From: Actinocatenispora rupis
Lineage (GTDB): Bacteria > Actinomycetota > Actinomycetes > Mycobacteriales > Micromonosporaceae
DNA: 64,000 bases
Reading direction: 5' to 3'
Assembly: GCF_016861975.1 (NCBI RefSeq)
Contig: NZ_BOMB01000023.1
Coordinates: forward strand, 1-64,000
Part shown: positions 26,717 to 35,387 of the stretch, piece by piece
How the letters are laid out: every line of letters starts with the position of its first letter
Numbering within the stretch: the stretch's first letter is position 1
Program-made: the position numbers and the translations under genes
Notes under the pieces: model-generated
Told to the model about the DNA's origin: nothing
What the model saw: only the letters and a program-made list of their open reading frames with translations
The model's database searches: none

Positions 26717-27113
26717 GCGACACACGTGTGCCGGGAGGCTGTTCCGCTGGCGTCCGAACGGCCTCCACCCTCGCGGCCCCACCCGCGCCGGGCGTACTCT
26801 TCCGCCGTCGAAACCCGGGTACGCGCGGCGCCGGTGCACATCCGCGAGGTCGGCAGCGTCTCCGCACGTCGCACCGCACGGCCCGGCGGTGCACGAGTAC
26901 TGCGGGAGACCTGCCGGACGGGCGGGGCGTACCCCACCGTTCCCCCGCGAGCTGCGGGTACGGCCCCGCCCGTCATACACCGAGCGCCACTCCGATATCG
27001 CTGCCTGCTCCCATAATGTCGGAGTTATCAACTTTCGGGATGAGATTTAGATATCTACCTACCTGAATACTGATCGCATTCCTCCCGCCGACCCCTACTG
27101 CTTGGAGGACGGA
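26717..27113. other. Intergenic region before the S53 peptidase gene
   Basis: No gene is seen. The GC-rich half holds a long hairpin (listed separately). The last 120 bp are unusually AT-rich: a CATAAT hexamer at 27012-27017 is a possible -10, and TAGATATCTA (27048-27057) is a perfect palindrome in the leader of the peptidase gene, a candidate operator. Confidence 0.5.
26920..26971. terminator. Long hairpin, possible terminator
   Basis: GGGCGGGGCGTACCC (26920-26934) pairs with GGGTACGGCCCCGCCC (26956-26971) with one bulged base. It is 200 bp from the preceding stop codon and has no U-run, so it could also belong to an unrecognised transcript. Confidence 0.45.
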
Positions 27114-28304
27114 ATGCGAAAGAAGCCCCTCGCCGGTGCGGCCGTCGCCATCGGCGGCGCGCTCGCCCTGTCGTTCGCCGGAGCCCCGGCGCACGCACAG
27201 GAGAGCGCCGCCTCCGGCTCGACCGTCGCCCACCAGTGCGCGCGGCCGGACAAGCCGGGCGAGATGGCCTGCCTGGCCCTGAAGCGCCTGCACGTCACCC
27301 AGCCCAACAAGATCGGTCGGCACGCCGACCCGTCCGGCCTGGGCCCGGCCGACCTGCAGGCCGCGTACAACCTGCCGAAGGACGGCGGGGAGGGCGCGAC
27401 CGTCGCCATCATCGACGCGTACGACGACCCGAACGCCGAGGCGGACCTCAAGGCGTACCGGGACCAGTACGGGCTGGGTGCCGCGGACTTCCAGAAGGTC
27501 AACCAGAACGGTGAGGCGAGCCCGCTCCCGACCGCCGACTCCGGCTGGGCCGGCGAGATCTCGCTCGACCTCGACATGGTCTCGGCCGTCGCGCCGAAGG
27601 CCAAGATCCTGCTCGTCGAGGCCGACCAGCCCAGCATGGACGACCTGGGCACCGCGGTGAACACCGCGGTGAAGATGGGCGCGAAGTACATCTCGAACAG
27701 CTACGGCGGTTCCGAGGACGCCAGCGACACGCAGGCGGACGACAAGTACTTCAAGCACCCGGGCGTGGCGATCACCGTGAGCTCCGGCGACTCGGGCTAC
27801 GGCGCCGAGTACCCGGCGGCCTCGCAGTACGTCACCTCCGTCGGCGGTACCTCGCTGACGAAGGACTCGTCCGACCGCGGCTGGTCGGAGAAGGCGTGGG
27901 ACGGCGCCGGCTCCGGTGAGTCCGCGTACGACGCGAAGCCGGAGTGGCAGACCGACGCGACCGGTACCTCGAAGCGTGGCATCGCGGACGTCGCGGCCGT
28001 CGCCGACCCGGCGACCGGTGTCGCGGTGTACGACTCGTACCAGGAGGCCGGCTGGGTCGTGTACGGCGGGACCTCGGCCTCGTCGCCGATCATCGCCGGT
28101 GTCTACGCCGACGCCGGTACGCCGGGCGACCAGGACATGCCCGCGTCGTACCCGTGGAAGGCCACGACCGGCCTGAACGACGTGACCAGCGGCAGCAACG
28201 GCAGCTGCGACATCAAGCAGCTGTGCAACGCCGGTGACGGCTGGGACGGCCCGACCGGCCTCGGCACCCCGAACGGCACCGACGCCTTCAAGCCCGCGGG
28301 CTGA
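27114..28304 (+). CDS. Secreted S53-family (sedolisin-like) peptidase
   Basis: A 396-residue exported protein with a clear signal peptide (RKKPLAGAAVAIGGALALSF, cleavage after AHA at about 28). It has the sedolisin catalytic set: Glu and Asp in SGWAGEISLDLDM (near 147 and 151), the oxyanion Asp in VSSGDSGYG (near 226), and the nucleophile Ser in YGGTSASSP (near 322). The large pro-domain of classical S53 enzymes is absent, which is the compact form common in actinobacteria. The C-terminus CDIKQLCNAGDGWDGPTGLG, which contains the calcium-site region, is normal. GGAGG precedes the ATG. Confidence 0.9.
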   Translation: MRKKPLAGAAVAIGGALALSFAGAPAHAQESAASGSTVAHQCARPDKPGEMACLALKRLHVTQPNKIGRHADPSGLGPADLQAAYNLPKDGGEGATVAIIDAYDDPNAEADLKAYRDQYGLGAADFQKVNQNGEASPLPTADSGWAGEISLDLDMVSAVAPKAKILLVEADQPSMDDLGTAVNTAVKMGAKYISNSYGGSEDASDTQADDKYFKHPGVAITVSSGDSGYGAEYPAASQYVTSVGGTSLTKDSSDRGWSEKAWDGAGSGESAYDAKPEWQTDATGTSKRGIADVAAVADPATGVAVYDSYQEAGWVVYGGTSASSPIIAGVYADAGTPGDQDMPASYPWKATTGLNDVTSGSNGSCDIKQLCNAGDGWDGPTGLGTPNGTDAFKPAG

Positions 28305-28325
28305 ACCGGCGCCGACCGCCCCTTT

Positions 28326-28365
28326 GCGGCCGTGGTCATCAGCAGAAGCTGGTGACCACGGCCGC
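28326..28365 (+). terminator. Terminator hairpin after the S53 peptidase
   Basis: GCGGCCGTGGTCA (28326-28338) pairs perfectly over 13 bp with TGACCACGGCCGC (28353-28365). It begins 22 nt after the stop codon. Confidence 0.8.
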
Positions 28366-28394
28366 GTCACGTTGACACCCCGTCGTGTTACCCA

Positions 28395-28410
28395 TTGGTA
28401 CTCGGACCAA
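28395..28410. promoter_or_regulatory. Candidate LysR-type binding site
   Basis: TTGGT-N6-ACCAA, a 5-6-5 dyad just upstream of the LysR-family gene and downstream of a -35-like TTGACA (28372-28377). Position and symmetry suggest autoregulation; untested. Confidence 0.4.
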
Positions 28411-28432
28411 ATCAGGCCATAACATGTGGTCT

Positions 28433-29419
28433 ATGGCCGAACTCGAACTGCGGCATCTGCGTCTGGTGTGCGCCATCGCCGACGAACCCAGCCTGACCCG
28501 CGCCGCGGCCCGGCTCGGCGTCTCCCAACCCTCGCTGTCCGCCACGCTGCAACGGATCGAACGGCGCGTCGGCGGCCGGCTGTTCGAACGCGAACGCACC
28601 GGCATGCGCGTCACCGAACTCGGCGCGTTCCTGGTCAGTTCGGCCCGGGTGGTACTGGCCGACATGGACACCCTGCTCGCCGGTACGGCGGCGCGCACCC
28701 GCAAGGCCGCCGGCGAGGTACGCATCGGCGCGTGCCCCGGCGCCATCGGGCCCGGCCTCGCCCGCCACGTCACCGAGATGCTGCCGACCGACCAGGTGAC
28801 GCTGGAGGTCGCCGGCATCGGGCAGCTCGCGCAGGACCTGGAGACCCGGCGACTCGACTTCGCCGTACTCGACGAGTGTGCGGGGTTCCCGCTGCCGACC
28901 AGCGACCGGCTCGACATCCGGCAGCTCGTCGCCGAACCCGTGTTCGTCGCGCTGCCCGAAACCCACCGGTTGAGCGGCGAGTCCGCCGTCAAGCTCGCCG
29001 ACCTCGCCGACGAGGACTGGGTCGTCGCGCCGATCCGCGACGGCAACGACCAGGTCGTCCTGTCCCGGGCGTGCGCCGCCGCCGGCTTCAGCCCCCGGGT
29101 ACGGCACGAGGTCAACGAACCGGCCACCTCCCGCGAACTCGTCGCCGCCGGCGCCGTCGCGCTGGCCCAGCCCACTTCGCGCAGCGGCGCCGGCATCGTC
29201 GTACGGCCGCTCGCCGGTGACCCGATCATCCTCGAACGGTGGCTCGCCTGGAACCCGGCCGGGCCGCACGCCAAGCACGCCGCCGACGTGTACCGGTGCG
29301 CGGCGCTGGCGTACGTGCGGCAGCTCGACCGCAACCCCGACTACCAGCGCTGGTGGGACACGCACCCCGAAGCCCACCGGCAACTCACCCGGGTCGTCGG
29401 CGACGACGTGACCGCATGA
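28433..29419 (+). CDS. LysR-family transcriptional regulator
   Basis: A 328-residue regulator. The N-terminal HTH (about residues 5-62: LRHLRLVCAIADEPSLTRAA, LGVSQPSLSATLQRIER) is typical, followed by an inducer-binding domain (EVRIGACPGAIGPGLARHVT). The stop codon overlaps the next start as ATGA, coupling it to the methyltransferase. ATG at 28433 is chosen to give the usual spacing to the HTH; ATG at 28424 is possible. Confidence 0.87.
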   Translation: MAELELRHLRLVCAIADEPSLTRAAARLGVSQPSLSATLQRIERRVGGRLFERERTGMRVTELGAFLVSSARVVLADMDTLLAGTAARTRKAAGEVRIGACPGAIGPGLARHVTEMLPTDQVTLEVAGIGQLAQDLETRRLDFAVLDECAGFPLPTSDRLDIRQLVAEPVFVALPETHRLSGESAVKLADLADEDWVVAPIRDGNDQVVLSRACAAAGFSPRVRHEVNEPATSRELVAAGAVALAQPTSRSGAGIVVRPLAGDPIILERWLAWNPAGPHAKHAADVYRCAALAYVRQLDRNPDYQRWWDTHPEAHRQLTRVVGDDVTA

Positions 29420-30198
29420 CCAGCTGGGACCCGCGACAGTACCTGCGGTTCGCCGACGAACGCGCCCGGCCGTTCCACGACCTCGTCGACCGCATCCCCA
29501 CCACCGACCCCGCGTACGTGATCGATCTCGGGTGCGGGCCCGGCACCATGACCGCCACCCTCGCCGAGCGGTACCCGGGGGCGCGGGTGCTCGGCCTCGA
29601 CTCGTCACCCGCGATGGTCGAAGCGGCGCAACCACTCGGCACCGACCGGCTCACGTTCGCCGTCGCCGACATCCGCACCTGGCAGCCCGAACCCGTCGAC
29701 GTCATCGTCAGCAACGCCGCGCTGCAATGGGTGCCCGACCACACCGCGCTGTTCGGCGGCTGGGTCGCGGCGCTGCGCCCCGGCGGCACCCTCGCCTTCC
29801 AGGTACCGTCCGGCGGCGAGGTGCCCGCCGTCCGCGCCGTCGTACGCCGTCCACAGTGGAGGGACCGGCTCGACCCCGTCGCCGCCGAAACCGGGCCCCG
29901 CACCGCCAACCCCGTCAAGCACCCCGAGTCGTACGTCGACGAACTCGCGCGGATGGGCTGCGACGTCGACGCCTGGGAAACCACGTACTACCACGTGCTG
30001 ACCGGGCCGGACCCGGTACTGGAGTGGTTCCGGGGGACCGGACTCCGGCCGTACCTGGACGCCTTGGCGGAGGAGCCCGCGCGGCGGGACGCGTTCGAGC
30101 GGGAGGTGGCGGAGGCGCTACGGGAGGCGTACCCGCCCCAGTCGTACGGGACGGTGCTGCCGTTCCATCGGGTGTTCGTGGTGGCGCGGCGGGGGTGA
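29416..30198 (+). CDS. tam: Trans-aconitate 2-methyltransferase-like protein
   Basis: A 260-residue class I methyltransferase. MTSWDPRQYLRFADERARPF and the SAM motif VIDLGCGPGTMTATLAERYP, with IVSNAALQWVPDH and LQ..P, match Tam, which methylates trans-aconitate, an inhibitor of aconitase. ATGA overlap with the LysR gene suggests the regulator controls this enzyme. The C-terminus ends in a typical PFHRVFVVARR strand. Confidence 0.85.
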   Translation: MTSWDPRQYLRFADERARPFHDLVDRIPTTDPAYVIDLGCGPGTMTATLAERYPGARVLGLDSSPAMVEAAQPLGTDRLTFAVADIRTWQPEPVDVIVSNAALQWVPDHTALFGGWVAALRPGGTLAFQVPSGGEVPAVRAVVRRPQWRDRLDPVAAETGPRTANPVKHPESYVDELARMGCDVDAWETTYYHVLTGPDPVLEWFRGTGLRPYLDALAEEPARRDAFEREVAEALREAYPPQSYGTVLPFHRVFVVARRG

Positions 30199-30217
30199 CG
30201 GCAGCGCCGTCTTGATC

Positions 30218-30230
30218 GTCCACAGTGGAC
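30218..30230. repeat. GTCCAC-A-GTGGAC palindrome
   Basis: A perfect 6-1-6 dyad 20 bp after the tam gene and directly before repeat copy B. The same GTCCAC-N-GTGGAC occurs at 22470-22482 inside the histidine kinase gene. Confidence 0.6.
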
Positions 30231-30247
30231 GGTCTGGTTCAGCTATC

Positions 30248-30320
30248 GATTGTCCAATTGTTGAACTGTCGCATTGTTCAATTGTTGAACTGTTGAACAA
30301 TGAGACAATTGAACAATCAG
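30248..30320. repeat. AT-rich palindromic intergenic repeat, copy B
   Basis: Opens CGATTGTCCAATTGTTGAAC, continues TGTCGCATTGTTCAATTG, and closes with GTTGAACAATGAGACAATTG and AACAATC. It shares the outer CGATTGTCCAATTGT and the inner AACAATGAGACA with copy A. It lies between tam and an opposing small ORF; GC is about 35% against more than 70% around it. Confidence 0.85.
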
Positions 30321-30367
30321 GTGCGACACGCCGAACCCCACCCCAACCACCGGCGCGTCGCCCCACC

Positions 30368-30679
30368 TCACCCCGGTGGCCGCAGCAACCCTTCAGCCCC
30401 CGACCACCGCGCCCCACCACCCCGCGATCGCCGTACTGGCGCCGCAGCGGCCACATCCAACGCCCGGTACGGCGCGGCCCCCGTGTCCGCGAGCCCCCAC
30501 CGGTTGAGCCCGGTACGCATCAGCCGTTGGTCGGCGGCGAGTTTCTGTACGGCGCTGCGTACGGTCGGGGCGGGGGCGGCGCGGGCGATGAGCTGCCCGG
30601 TGGTGAGTGATGTGCCGGCCGCGGTGAGTGCGGCGATCGCGCGGTCCACAAAGGACCCCCGTACCTGTTCCACGCACAC
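30368..30679 (-). CDS. Small winged-helix-like protein or gene remnant
   Basis: About 103 residues from a GTG at 30679. The core FVDRAIAALTAAGTSLTTGQ, then TVRSAVQKLAADQRLMRTGL and NRWGLADTG, matches the winged-helix tail found at the C-terminus of larger actinobacterial sigma-like regulators (R.RAIAAL...G.PLT...L......SVR.L...L..D.RF.R.....W.L). Here it stands alone, with no RNA-polymerase-binding part, and the last 25 residues are low complexity. It may be a free module or the end of a decayed gene. Confidence 0.4.
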   Translation of the reverse strand: MCVEQVRGSFVDRAIAALTAAGTSLTTGQLIARAAPAPTVRSAVQKLAADQRLMRTGLNRWGLADTGAAPYRALDVAAAAPVRRSRGGGARWSGAEGLLRPPG

Positions 30680-30817
30680 AGTCAGTTCCGTTACCTCGCG
30701 TTGCCATCTACGACGCAAACAGTACTGGCGGGACGGGGCGGACCCTGGCAAGATCGACGAACATCACCGTGTAGCTGGGGATTCGTCCGTGCGGTGCGTC
30801 GTACCGGGCAGGGTAGG

Positions 30818-30848
30818 TTGTCGAGCTGTCAGCGAATGCTGCAATACT
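30818..30848 (+). promoter_or_regulatory. Candidate promoter for the DUF2326-like gene
   Basis: TTGTCG (30818-30823), an 18-bp spacer, then CAATACT. It lies 140 bp upstream of the start codon in the only AT-richer part of the 236-bp gap 30752-30987, which holds no gene I can support. Confidence 0.35.
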
Positions 30849-30987
30849 AAGCGTAGTTGCTCGGCTTTGCCGTATCCGCACCGGAACGTCCGGCGCGCGC
30901 GCAGTCACCCTGCCACCGCGTGTCAAGGTGCTGGGCTGGCACAATCCGGCGCAGCGTACGTGATCTCCCGGGGTACGGAGTACGACC

Positions 30988-32466
30988 GTGTTACGCGAAC
31001 TCGCCAGCGACCTCCCCGGATTCCGCCCTGTCCGTTTCGCGCCGGGGCTGAACGTGGCGGTCGTGGACGACACCGGCGAGAACCCGGTCGGTTCGCCGGG
31101 GCCGCGGCATGCGCTGCCGGAGATCGAGCAGTCGGTCATCCCGATCAAGCCGAACGCGCGCATCGGGTTCACGCCGCTCGGCGAGCAGTGGGCGCGGGAG
31201 CGGGAACGGGCGGCGGAGGCCGCCGCGGACGAGAGCGGCCGGCACACGTCGCGGCGTACCCGGCTGGTGTGTGCGCTGGACTTCGCGCTGGGGAGTACGG
31301 GTCTGCCGCGGCATCCGGGGCGCCGGCAGGAGTTGACCGAGTCGACCACGACGGTACGGCTGACTGGTGCGGGCGAGACGGTGACGGCGACCCGCGCTGG
31401 TGCCACTCCGGCGCGGTTGACCGTGCACAGCAGCGGTACCGACGCGGCGCCGTGGGCGCTGCCGCTGGACGAGTGGCGCGGCTGGCTCGGGCGTACGTTG
31501 TTCGGGCTGACGGACGCGGAGGACGAGCCGTCGTACCGGTCGCTCATGGGGTACTACGTGCGCGACGCGGACCACGGCGGGATGAGCGACCCGATCCGGC
31601 ACCACGCGCGGCAGCCGACGGTGGAGTCGTTGCCGCCGCTGGCGCACCTGTTCGGGCTGGATCCGGCGCTGGTGGAGGCGGCGAAGACGCTGCACCAGTC
31701 GCGGCGCCACCTGCGGACGAGTCAGCGCGGCGACGGCGACCTGCCGAGCGGGCAGCGGCTGTCCGATCCGAGCGCCAGCCGCGACCTGGCCAACCTCACC
31801 GCCGAGATCGCCACCCTCGAACTGGAGCGCGCGGAGGCGGCGGCGGCCGCGAGCTGGCGGAGTACGCGGGTGGCGGGGGGCGGGTTGGCGACCGATCCGG
31901 CGCTGGCGACCGCCACGCTGGACGCCCGGCTGGCGGAGTTGATGGCCCGCCGCGCCGCGCTCGCCCGGTACGCGGATGCCCATGCCGAGTTGCAGCGCCA
32001 GGCGCTGGAACTGCGCGACAGCGTACGGTCGGATCTGCGGGGCCGGCACGACCGGCTGACCGCGGCGAGTGCGCTGTTCACGCGCTTCGCGTACGAGATG
32101 TTCGGGCCGGGGCGGCCGGCGGCGTTGACGGTCGCGGCGCGCGACAGCGGGTACGCGTTCTATCCGGTGCTGGGCGGTGATCCGGGGCCGGGCGTACCGG
32201 GGATGACGTTGTTCTGTTTCGATCTGGCGATGGCGGTGACGGCGCACCGGGCGGGCACCGGGCCCGACTTCCTCGTGCACGATTCGGCCCTGTACGAACG
32301 GATTCCGACGGAGTTCGCCGCGGCCGCGCTCGACCTGGCCGCGCGGACCTGCGCCGCCGAGGACATGCAGTACGTGGCGGTCGTGGACCGCGCGCAGCTC
32401 ACCGCGGTCACCCGGTACGACCCGGCGCTGTCGTACCACGAGTGTGCGGTGCTCGCGGAGACGTGA
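30988..32466 (+). CDS. DUF2326-family ATPase-like protein with degenerate Walker A
   Basis: A 492-residue protein matching the DUF2326/YydD group of SMC/RecN-like ABC ATPases. MLRELASDLPGFRPVRFAPG then LNVAVVDD is the usual N-terminal strand pair; YRSLMGYYVRDADHGGMSDP matches the family's 'SLI.YFIR...GGF.DP'; two helical stretches form the coiled-coil arm (about 225-355); FLVHDSALYERIPTEFAAAA, then MQYVAVVDRAQL, is the C-terminal Walker B/D-loop region. Where N-G-x-G-K-S/T should precede DF-LG, the sequence is SGRHTSRRTRLVCALDFALG, so the P-loop glycines and lysine are lost. No partner gene lies upstream. The stop is 45 bp before larB. Relatives occur in counter-invader ABC-3C systems; a role here is unproven. 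Confidence 0.65.
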   Translation: MLRELASDLPGFRPVRFAPGLNVAVVDDTGENPVGSPGPRHALPEIEQSVIPIKPNARIGFTPLGEQWARERERAAEAAADESGRHTSRRTRLVCALDFALGSTGLPRHPGRRQELTESTTTVRLTGAGETVTATRAGATPARLTVHSSGTDAAPWALPLDEWRGWLGRTLFGLTDAEDEPSYRSLMGYYVRDADHGGMSDPIRHHARQPTVESLPPLAHLFGLDPALVEAAKTLHQSRRHLRTSQRGDGDLPSGQRLSDPSASRDLANLTAEIATLELERAEAAAAASWRSTRVAGGGLATDPALATATLDARLAELMARRAALARYADAHAELQRQALELRDSVRSDLRGRHDRLTAASALFTRFAYEMFGPGRPAALTVAARDSGYAFYPVLGGDPGPGVPGMTLFCFDLAMAVTAHRAGTGPDFLVHDSALYERIPTEFAAAALDLAARTCAAEDMQYVAVVDRAQLTAVTRYDPALSYHECAVLAET

Positions 32467-32511
32467 CCCGGGTGCCCGGCGTGTCCGCCGGGGCGCCGTA
32501 CTGTGGGCGTC

Positions 32512-33327
32512 GTGGATCGGGACGAGGCTCGGCGCTTGCTCGCCGCGGTGGCCGGTGGGGCGACCGGAGTGGACGAGGCGCTGTCGCGCCTGGAAAGTGG
32601 CGTTCTCGGGGACGGTGCCGGGTTCGCCGACCTGGGGTTCGCGCGGGTCGACACGCACCGGGTCCTGCGTACCGGTGACCCCGAGGTGGTGTACGCGGCG
32701 GGCAAGACGTCCGAGCAGGTCGTCGCGATCGTGAAGCAGCTGCGGTCGGCACACGCGACGCACCCGATCCTGGTGACGCGGGCGAGTGACGAGTGCCGCG
32801 CCGCGGTGCGTACGGCGTGCCCGGACGAGCCGCTGGTCGAGGACGCGGTCGGCCGCTGCGTGGCGCTCGGGCCGCTCCCGCGCGGTACCCGGGGCCGGAT
32901 CGCGGTCGTCTGCGCCGGTACGTCGGACCTGCCGGTGGCGGCGGAGGCGACGTTCACGGCGCGGGTGTTCGGCGCGACGGTCGAGCAGGTCACGGATGTC
33001 GGCGTGGCGGGCATCCACCGGATCCTCGCGGCGCGGCCGGCGCTGGACCGGGCCGACTGCGTGGTCGTCGTGGCCGGCATGGACGGCGCGCTGCCGGGCG
33101 TGGTGGCGGGGCTGACCGGCGTACCGATCGTGGCCGTGCCCACGTCCGTCGGGTACGGCGCGGCGTTCGGTGGTCTCGCGCCGCTGCTGACGATGCTGAA
33201 CGCGTGCGCCCCCGGTGTCGCCGTCGTCAACATCGACAACGGTTTCGGCGCCGGGGTGTACTCGGCACGCGTCGCCCGGCGTGCGGCGGCCTCGACCGGG
33301 GCGACCGTCACCGAACTCCCCCGCTGA
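32512..33327 (+). CDS. larB: Nickel-pincer cofactor biosynthesis protein LarB
   Basis: A 271-residue enzyme that carboxylates and hydrolyses nicotinic acid adenine dinucleotide in the first step to the nickel-pincer nucleotide cofactor. Motifs: GFADLGFARVDTHRVLRTGD, PEVVYAAGKT, IAVVCAGTSDLPVAAEA and DCVVVVAGMDGALPGVVAGL (AIR-carboxylase-like core). GTG at 32512 lies 7 nt after TACTGT (32499-32504), the leaderless pattern; GTG at 32503 is possible. larC follows; larA and larE are not in the window. Confidence 0.92.
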   Translation: MDRDEARRLLAAVAGGATGVDEALSRLESGVLGDGAGFADLGFARVDTHRVLRTGDPEVVYAAGKTSEQVVAIVKQLRSAHATHPILVTRASDECRAAVRTACPDEPLVEDAVGRCVALGPLPRGTRGRIAVVCAGTSDLPVAAEATFTARVFGATVEQVTDVGVAGIHRILAARPALDRADCVVVVAGMDGALPGVVAGLTGVPIVAVPTSVGYGAAFGGLAPLLTMLNACAPGVAVVNIDNGFGAGVYSARVARRAAASTGATVTELPR

Positions 33328-33395
33328 CCCGCTCGAACCCCGGCGGCCGCAGTACGCGGTCGCGGTCTGGACGACGCACGGAAGGAAACGCGTAC

Positions 33396-34583
33396 GTGAT
33401 CGGGTGGCTGGACTGTGGTGCCGGGGCGAGCGGTGACATGTTCCTCGGCACGCTGGTCGACGCCGGCGTACCGGTGGAGCACCTTCAGTCCATTGTGGAC
33501 AGTCTGCCGGTGGAACGGGTGCCGCTGACCGCGGAACGCACCAGCCGGCACGCGCTCGCCGCGACCCGGGTGCACGTCGCCGAGGTCGAGAGCCACCACC
33601 ACCGCACCTGGCGCGACGTCCGCGAGATCGTCACCGGCGGCGCCCTCCCCCCGGCGGTACGTGACACCGCGCTGGACGCGTTCGCCCGGCTCGCCGAGGC
33701 CGAGGCCGCCGTACACGGGACGACGCCCGACGAGGTGCACTTCCACGAGGTCGGCGCGCTCGACGCGATCGCCGACATCGTCGGCACCTGCGCCGGCATC
33801 GACTGGCTGCGCACCCACCGCGGCCTCACCGCGCTCTCCGCGGGCACCCTCACCCTCGGCGGCGGCCGGGCCCGCGGCGCGCACGGCTCCATCCCCGTAC
33901 CCGGGCCCGCCGTGCTCGGGATCGTCGCCGCCGCCGACATTCCCGTCACCGGCGGCGGCCTGCCGTACGAGGCGTGCACGCCGACCGGCGCCGCCCTGCT
34001 CGCCACCCACGTCGACACGTGGGAACCCCTGCCACCGATGCGGGTGCGTACCGTCGGGGTCGGTGCGGGTGGCCGCGACCCCGACGAGACCGCCAACGTG
34101 CTGCGCCTCGTCCTCGGCGAGCCCCAACCGACCCGCCCCGCCACCGAGGACGCCCTCGTACTCGAATGCAACGTCGACGACCTCGACCCGCGGCTCTGGC
34201 CCGCCGTACTCACCCGGCTGCTCGCGGCGGGCGCGGCCGACGCCTGGCTCACGCCGATCCTCATGAAGAAGGGCCGCCCCGCGCACACCCTGCACGTACT
34301 GTGCCGCCCCGACCGCCTCGACGCGGTACGCGCGGTCGTGTTCGCCGAGACCACGTCGATTGGGCTGCGCGCGTACCGGGTGGACAAGTTCCCGCTGGAC
34401 CGGGCCGGCGAGGTCGTCACCGTCGACGGCCAGCCGGTACGGCTCAAGGTGGCGCGCGACGGTGGCACCGTCGTCAACGTGTCCGTCGAGTACGAGGACG
34501 TGGTGGCGGCGGCGGAAACCCTTGGCGTACCGGCGAAGCAGGTCCTGGCGCGCGCGACCGCCGCCGCCCAGGCGCTCTACTGA
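33396..34583 (+). CDS. larC: Nickel-pincer cofactor nickel insertase LarC
   Basis: A 395-residue LarC that inserts nickel into the pincer cofactor using CTP. It begins IGWLDCGAGASGDMFLGTLV, has the histidine-rich VESHHHRTW segment, EVHFHEVGALDAIADIVGTC, LPYEACTPTGAALLATHV and, in the C-terminal half, ILMKKGRPAHTLHVLCRPDR. In some firmicutes larC is split and made by a programmed frameshift; here it is one continuous frame. GTG at 33396 has GGAAGG upstream. It ends 6 nt before the opposing PAS gene. Confidence 0.92.
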   Translation: MIGWLDCGAGASGDMFLGTLVDAGVPVEHLQSIVDSLPVERVPLTAERTSRHALAATRVHVAEVESHHHRTWRDVREIVTGGALPPAVRDTALDAFARLAEAEAAVHGTTPDEVHFHEVGALDAIADIVGTCAGIDWLRTHRGLTALSAGTLTLGGGRARGAHGSIPVPGPAVLGIVAAADIPVTGGGLPYEACTPTGAALLATHVDTWEPLPPMRVRTVGVGAGGRDPDETANVLRLVLGEPQPTRPATEDALVLECNVDDLDPRLWPAVLTRLLAAGAADAWLTPILMKKGRPAHTLHVLCRPDRLDAVRAVVFAETTSIGLRAYRVDKFPLDRAGEVVTVDGQPVRLKVARDGGTVVNVSVEYEDVVAAAETLGVPAKQVLARATAAAQALY

Positions 34584-34589
34584 CCGCGG

Positions 34590-35246
34590 TCAGATCTCGC
34601 GGAAGAAGGTGAGCGAGCCGATCAGCTCGCTCGCGTCCCGCAGCGGCGTCGCCACCGCGTCCACCGTACGGATGCCGTGGCCGTACCGGATCCGGATCAG
34701 GCTGCGGGACAGGCCGCCGGTCGTGAGCGCGGCCAGCGGCGGCAACTTCGCGACCTCCCAGTCGGCGAGCCGGTGCCCGACCGCCGTGAAGTCCACCGGG
34801 TACAGGATGCCGTCGAGCAGGCCGCGGCCGATCGTACCGTCCCGGCCGGGCATGCCGAGCAGCGTCAGCGCGCCCGCCGAACACGCCACCACCAGCGCCG
34901 AACGGTCCAGCACCAGGCACGCGTCGTACGCGGCGTCGACCATCGCCGCCCAGCCGCGCAACGCCACGTCGAGCGGCGCCGGCCCCACCCGCGCCCCGTT
35001 CCCGCCGTGCTCCCCGGCTGCCGCGTCACCGCCGTGGTCCGCGCCGTCTGCGTTCTGCGCCGCACCGTTACGGCCGGACGCGGTGTCGCCGGTCGGCGGA
35101 ACCGTACCGGCGGCGGTCGGCGGGCGCGAGTCCGTACCGCGTGGCGTGGCGGCACCGTCGGCGTTGCGGGACGACCGCCCGGTGCGTTCGTCCCCGCGTA
35201 CGCCGCGGGACGGGTCGGGCTGGTTGAGCGACAGATCGACGCGCAC
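34590..35246 (-). CDS. PAS-domain protein
   Basis: A 218-residue protein: residues 1-85 are a disordered Gly/Asp/Asn-rich region, and about 95-215 form one PAS domain ([58 protein letters not shown]). No output domain is attached, so it may sense a ligand or redox state and act through protein contacts. GTG at 35246 has AGGGGAGG upstream. Divergent from arcA. Confidence 0.7.
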   Translation of the reverse strand: MRVDLSLNQPDPSRGVRGDERTGRSSRNADGAATPRGTDSRPPTAAGTVPPTGDTASGRNGAAQNADGADHGGDAAAGEHGGNGARVGPAPLDVALRGWAAMVDAAYDACLVLDRSALVVACSAGALTLLGMPGRDGTIGRGLLDGILYPVDFTAVGHRLADWEVAKLPPLAALTTGGLSRSLIRIRYGHGIRTVDAVATPLRDASELIGSLTFFREI

Positions 35247-35387
35247 GGTGCCTCCCCTGACCCTCTGCGTACCGCGGATAACAGTAAGCGAAAGAGTCGA
35301 CAGTCGGCACTAGCGGTCCGTTTCCGGACAGACCCCCGCACAGCAGGCCAGGTGGCCACCGCCCCGGGCGCCCGTAGGCTCGGGTAC

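Noticed and set aside
26717-27113. A tRNA or structural RNA in the gap before the S53 peptidase.
   Set aside because: No TTC-arm, anticodon arm or CCA end is visible; the strong hairpin alone is not enough for an RNA gene.
30248-30320. The AT-rich repeats as insertion-sequence ends.
   Set aside because: No transposase gene is in any of the flanks and the four copies are short, self-complementary and intergenic without target duplications I can see.
33396-34583. A programmed frameshift in larC.
   Set aside because: The frame is continuous over the whole protein and both halves are in phase, so no slippage is needed.
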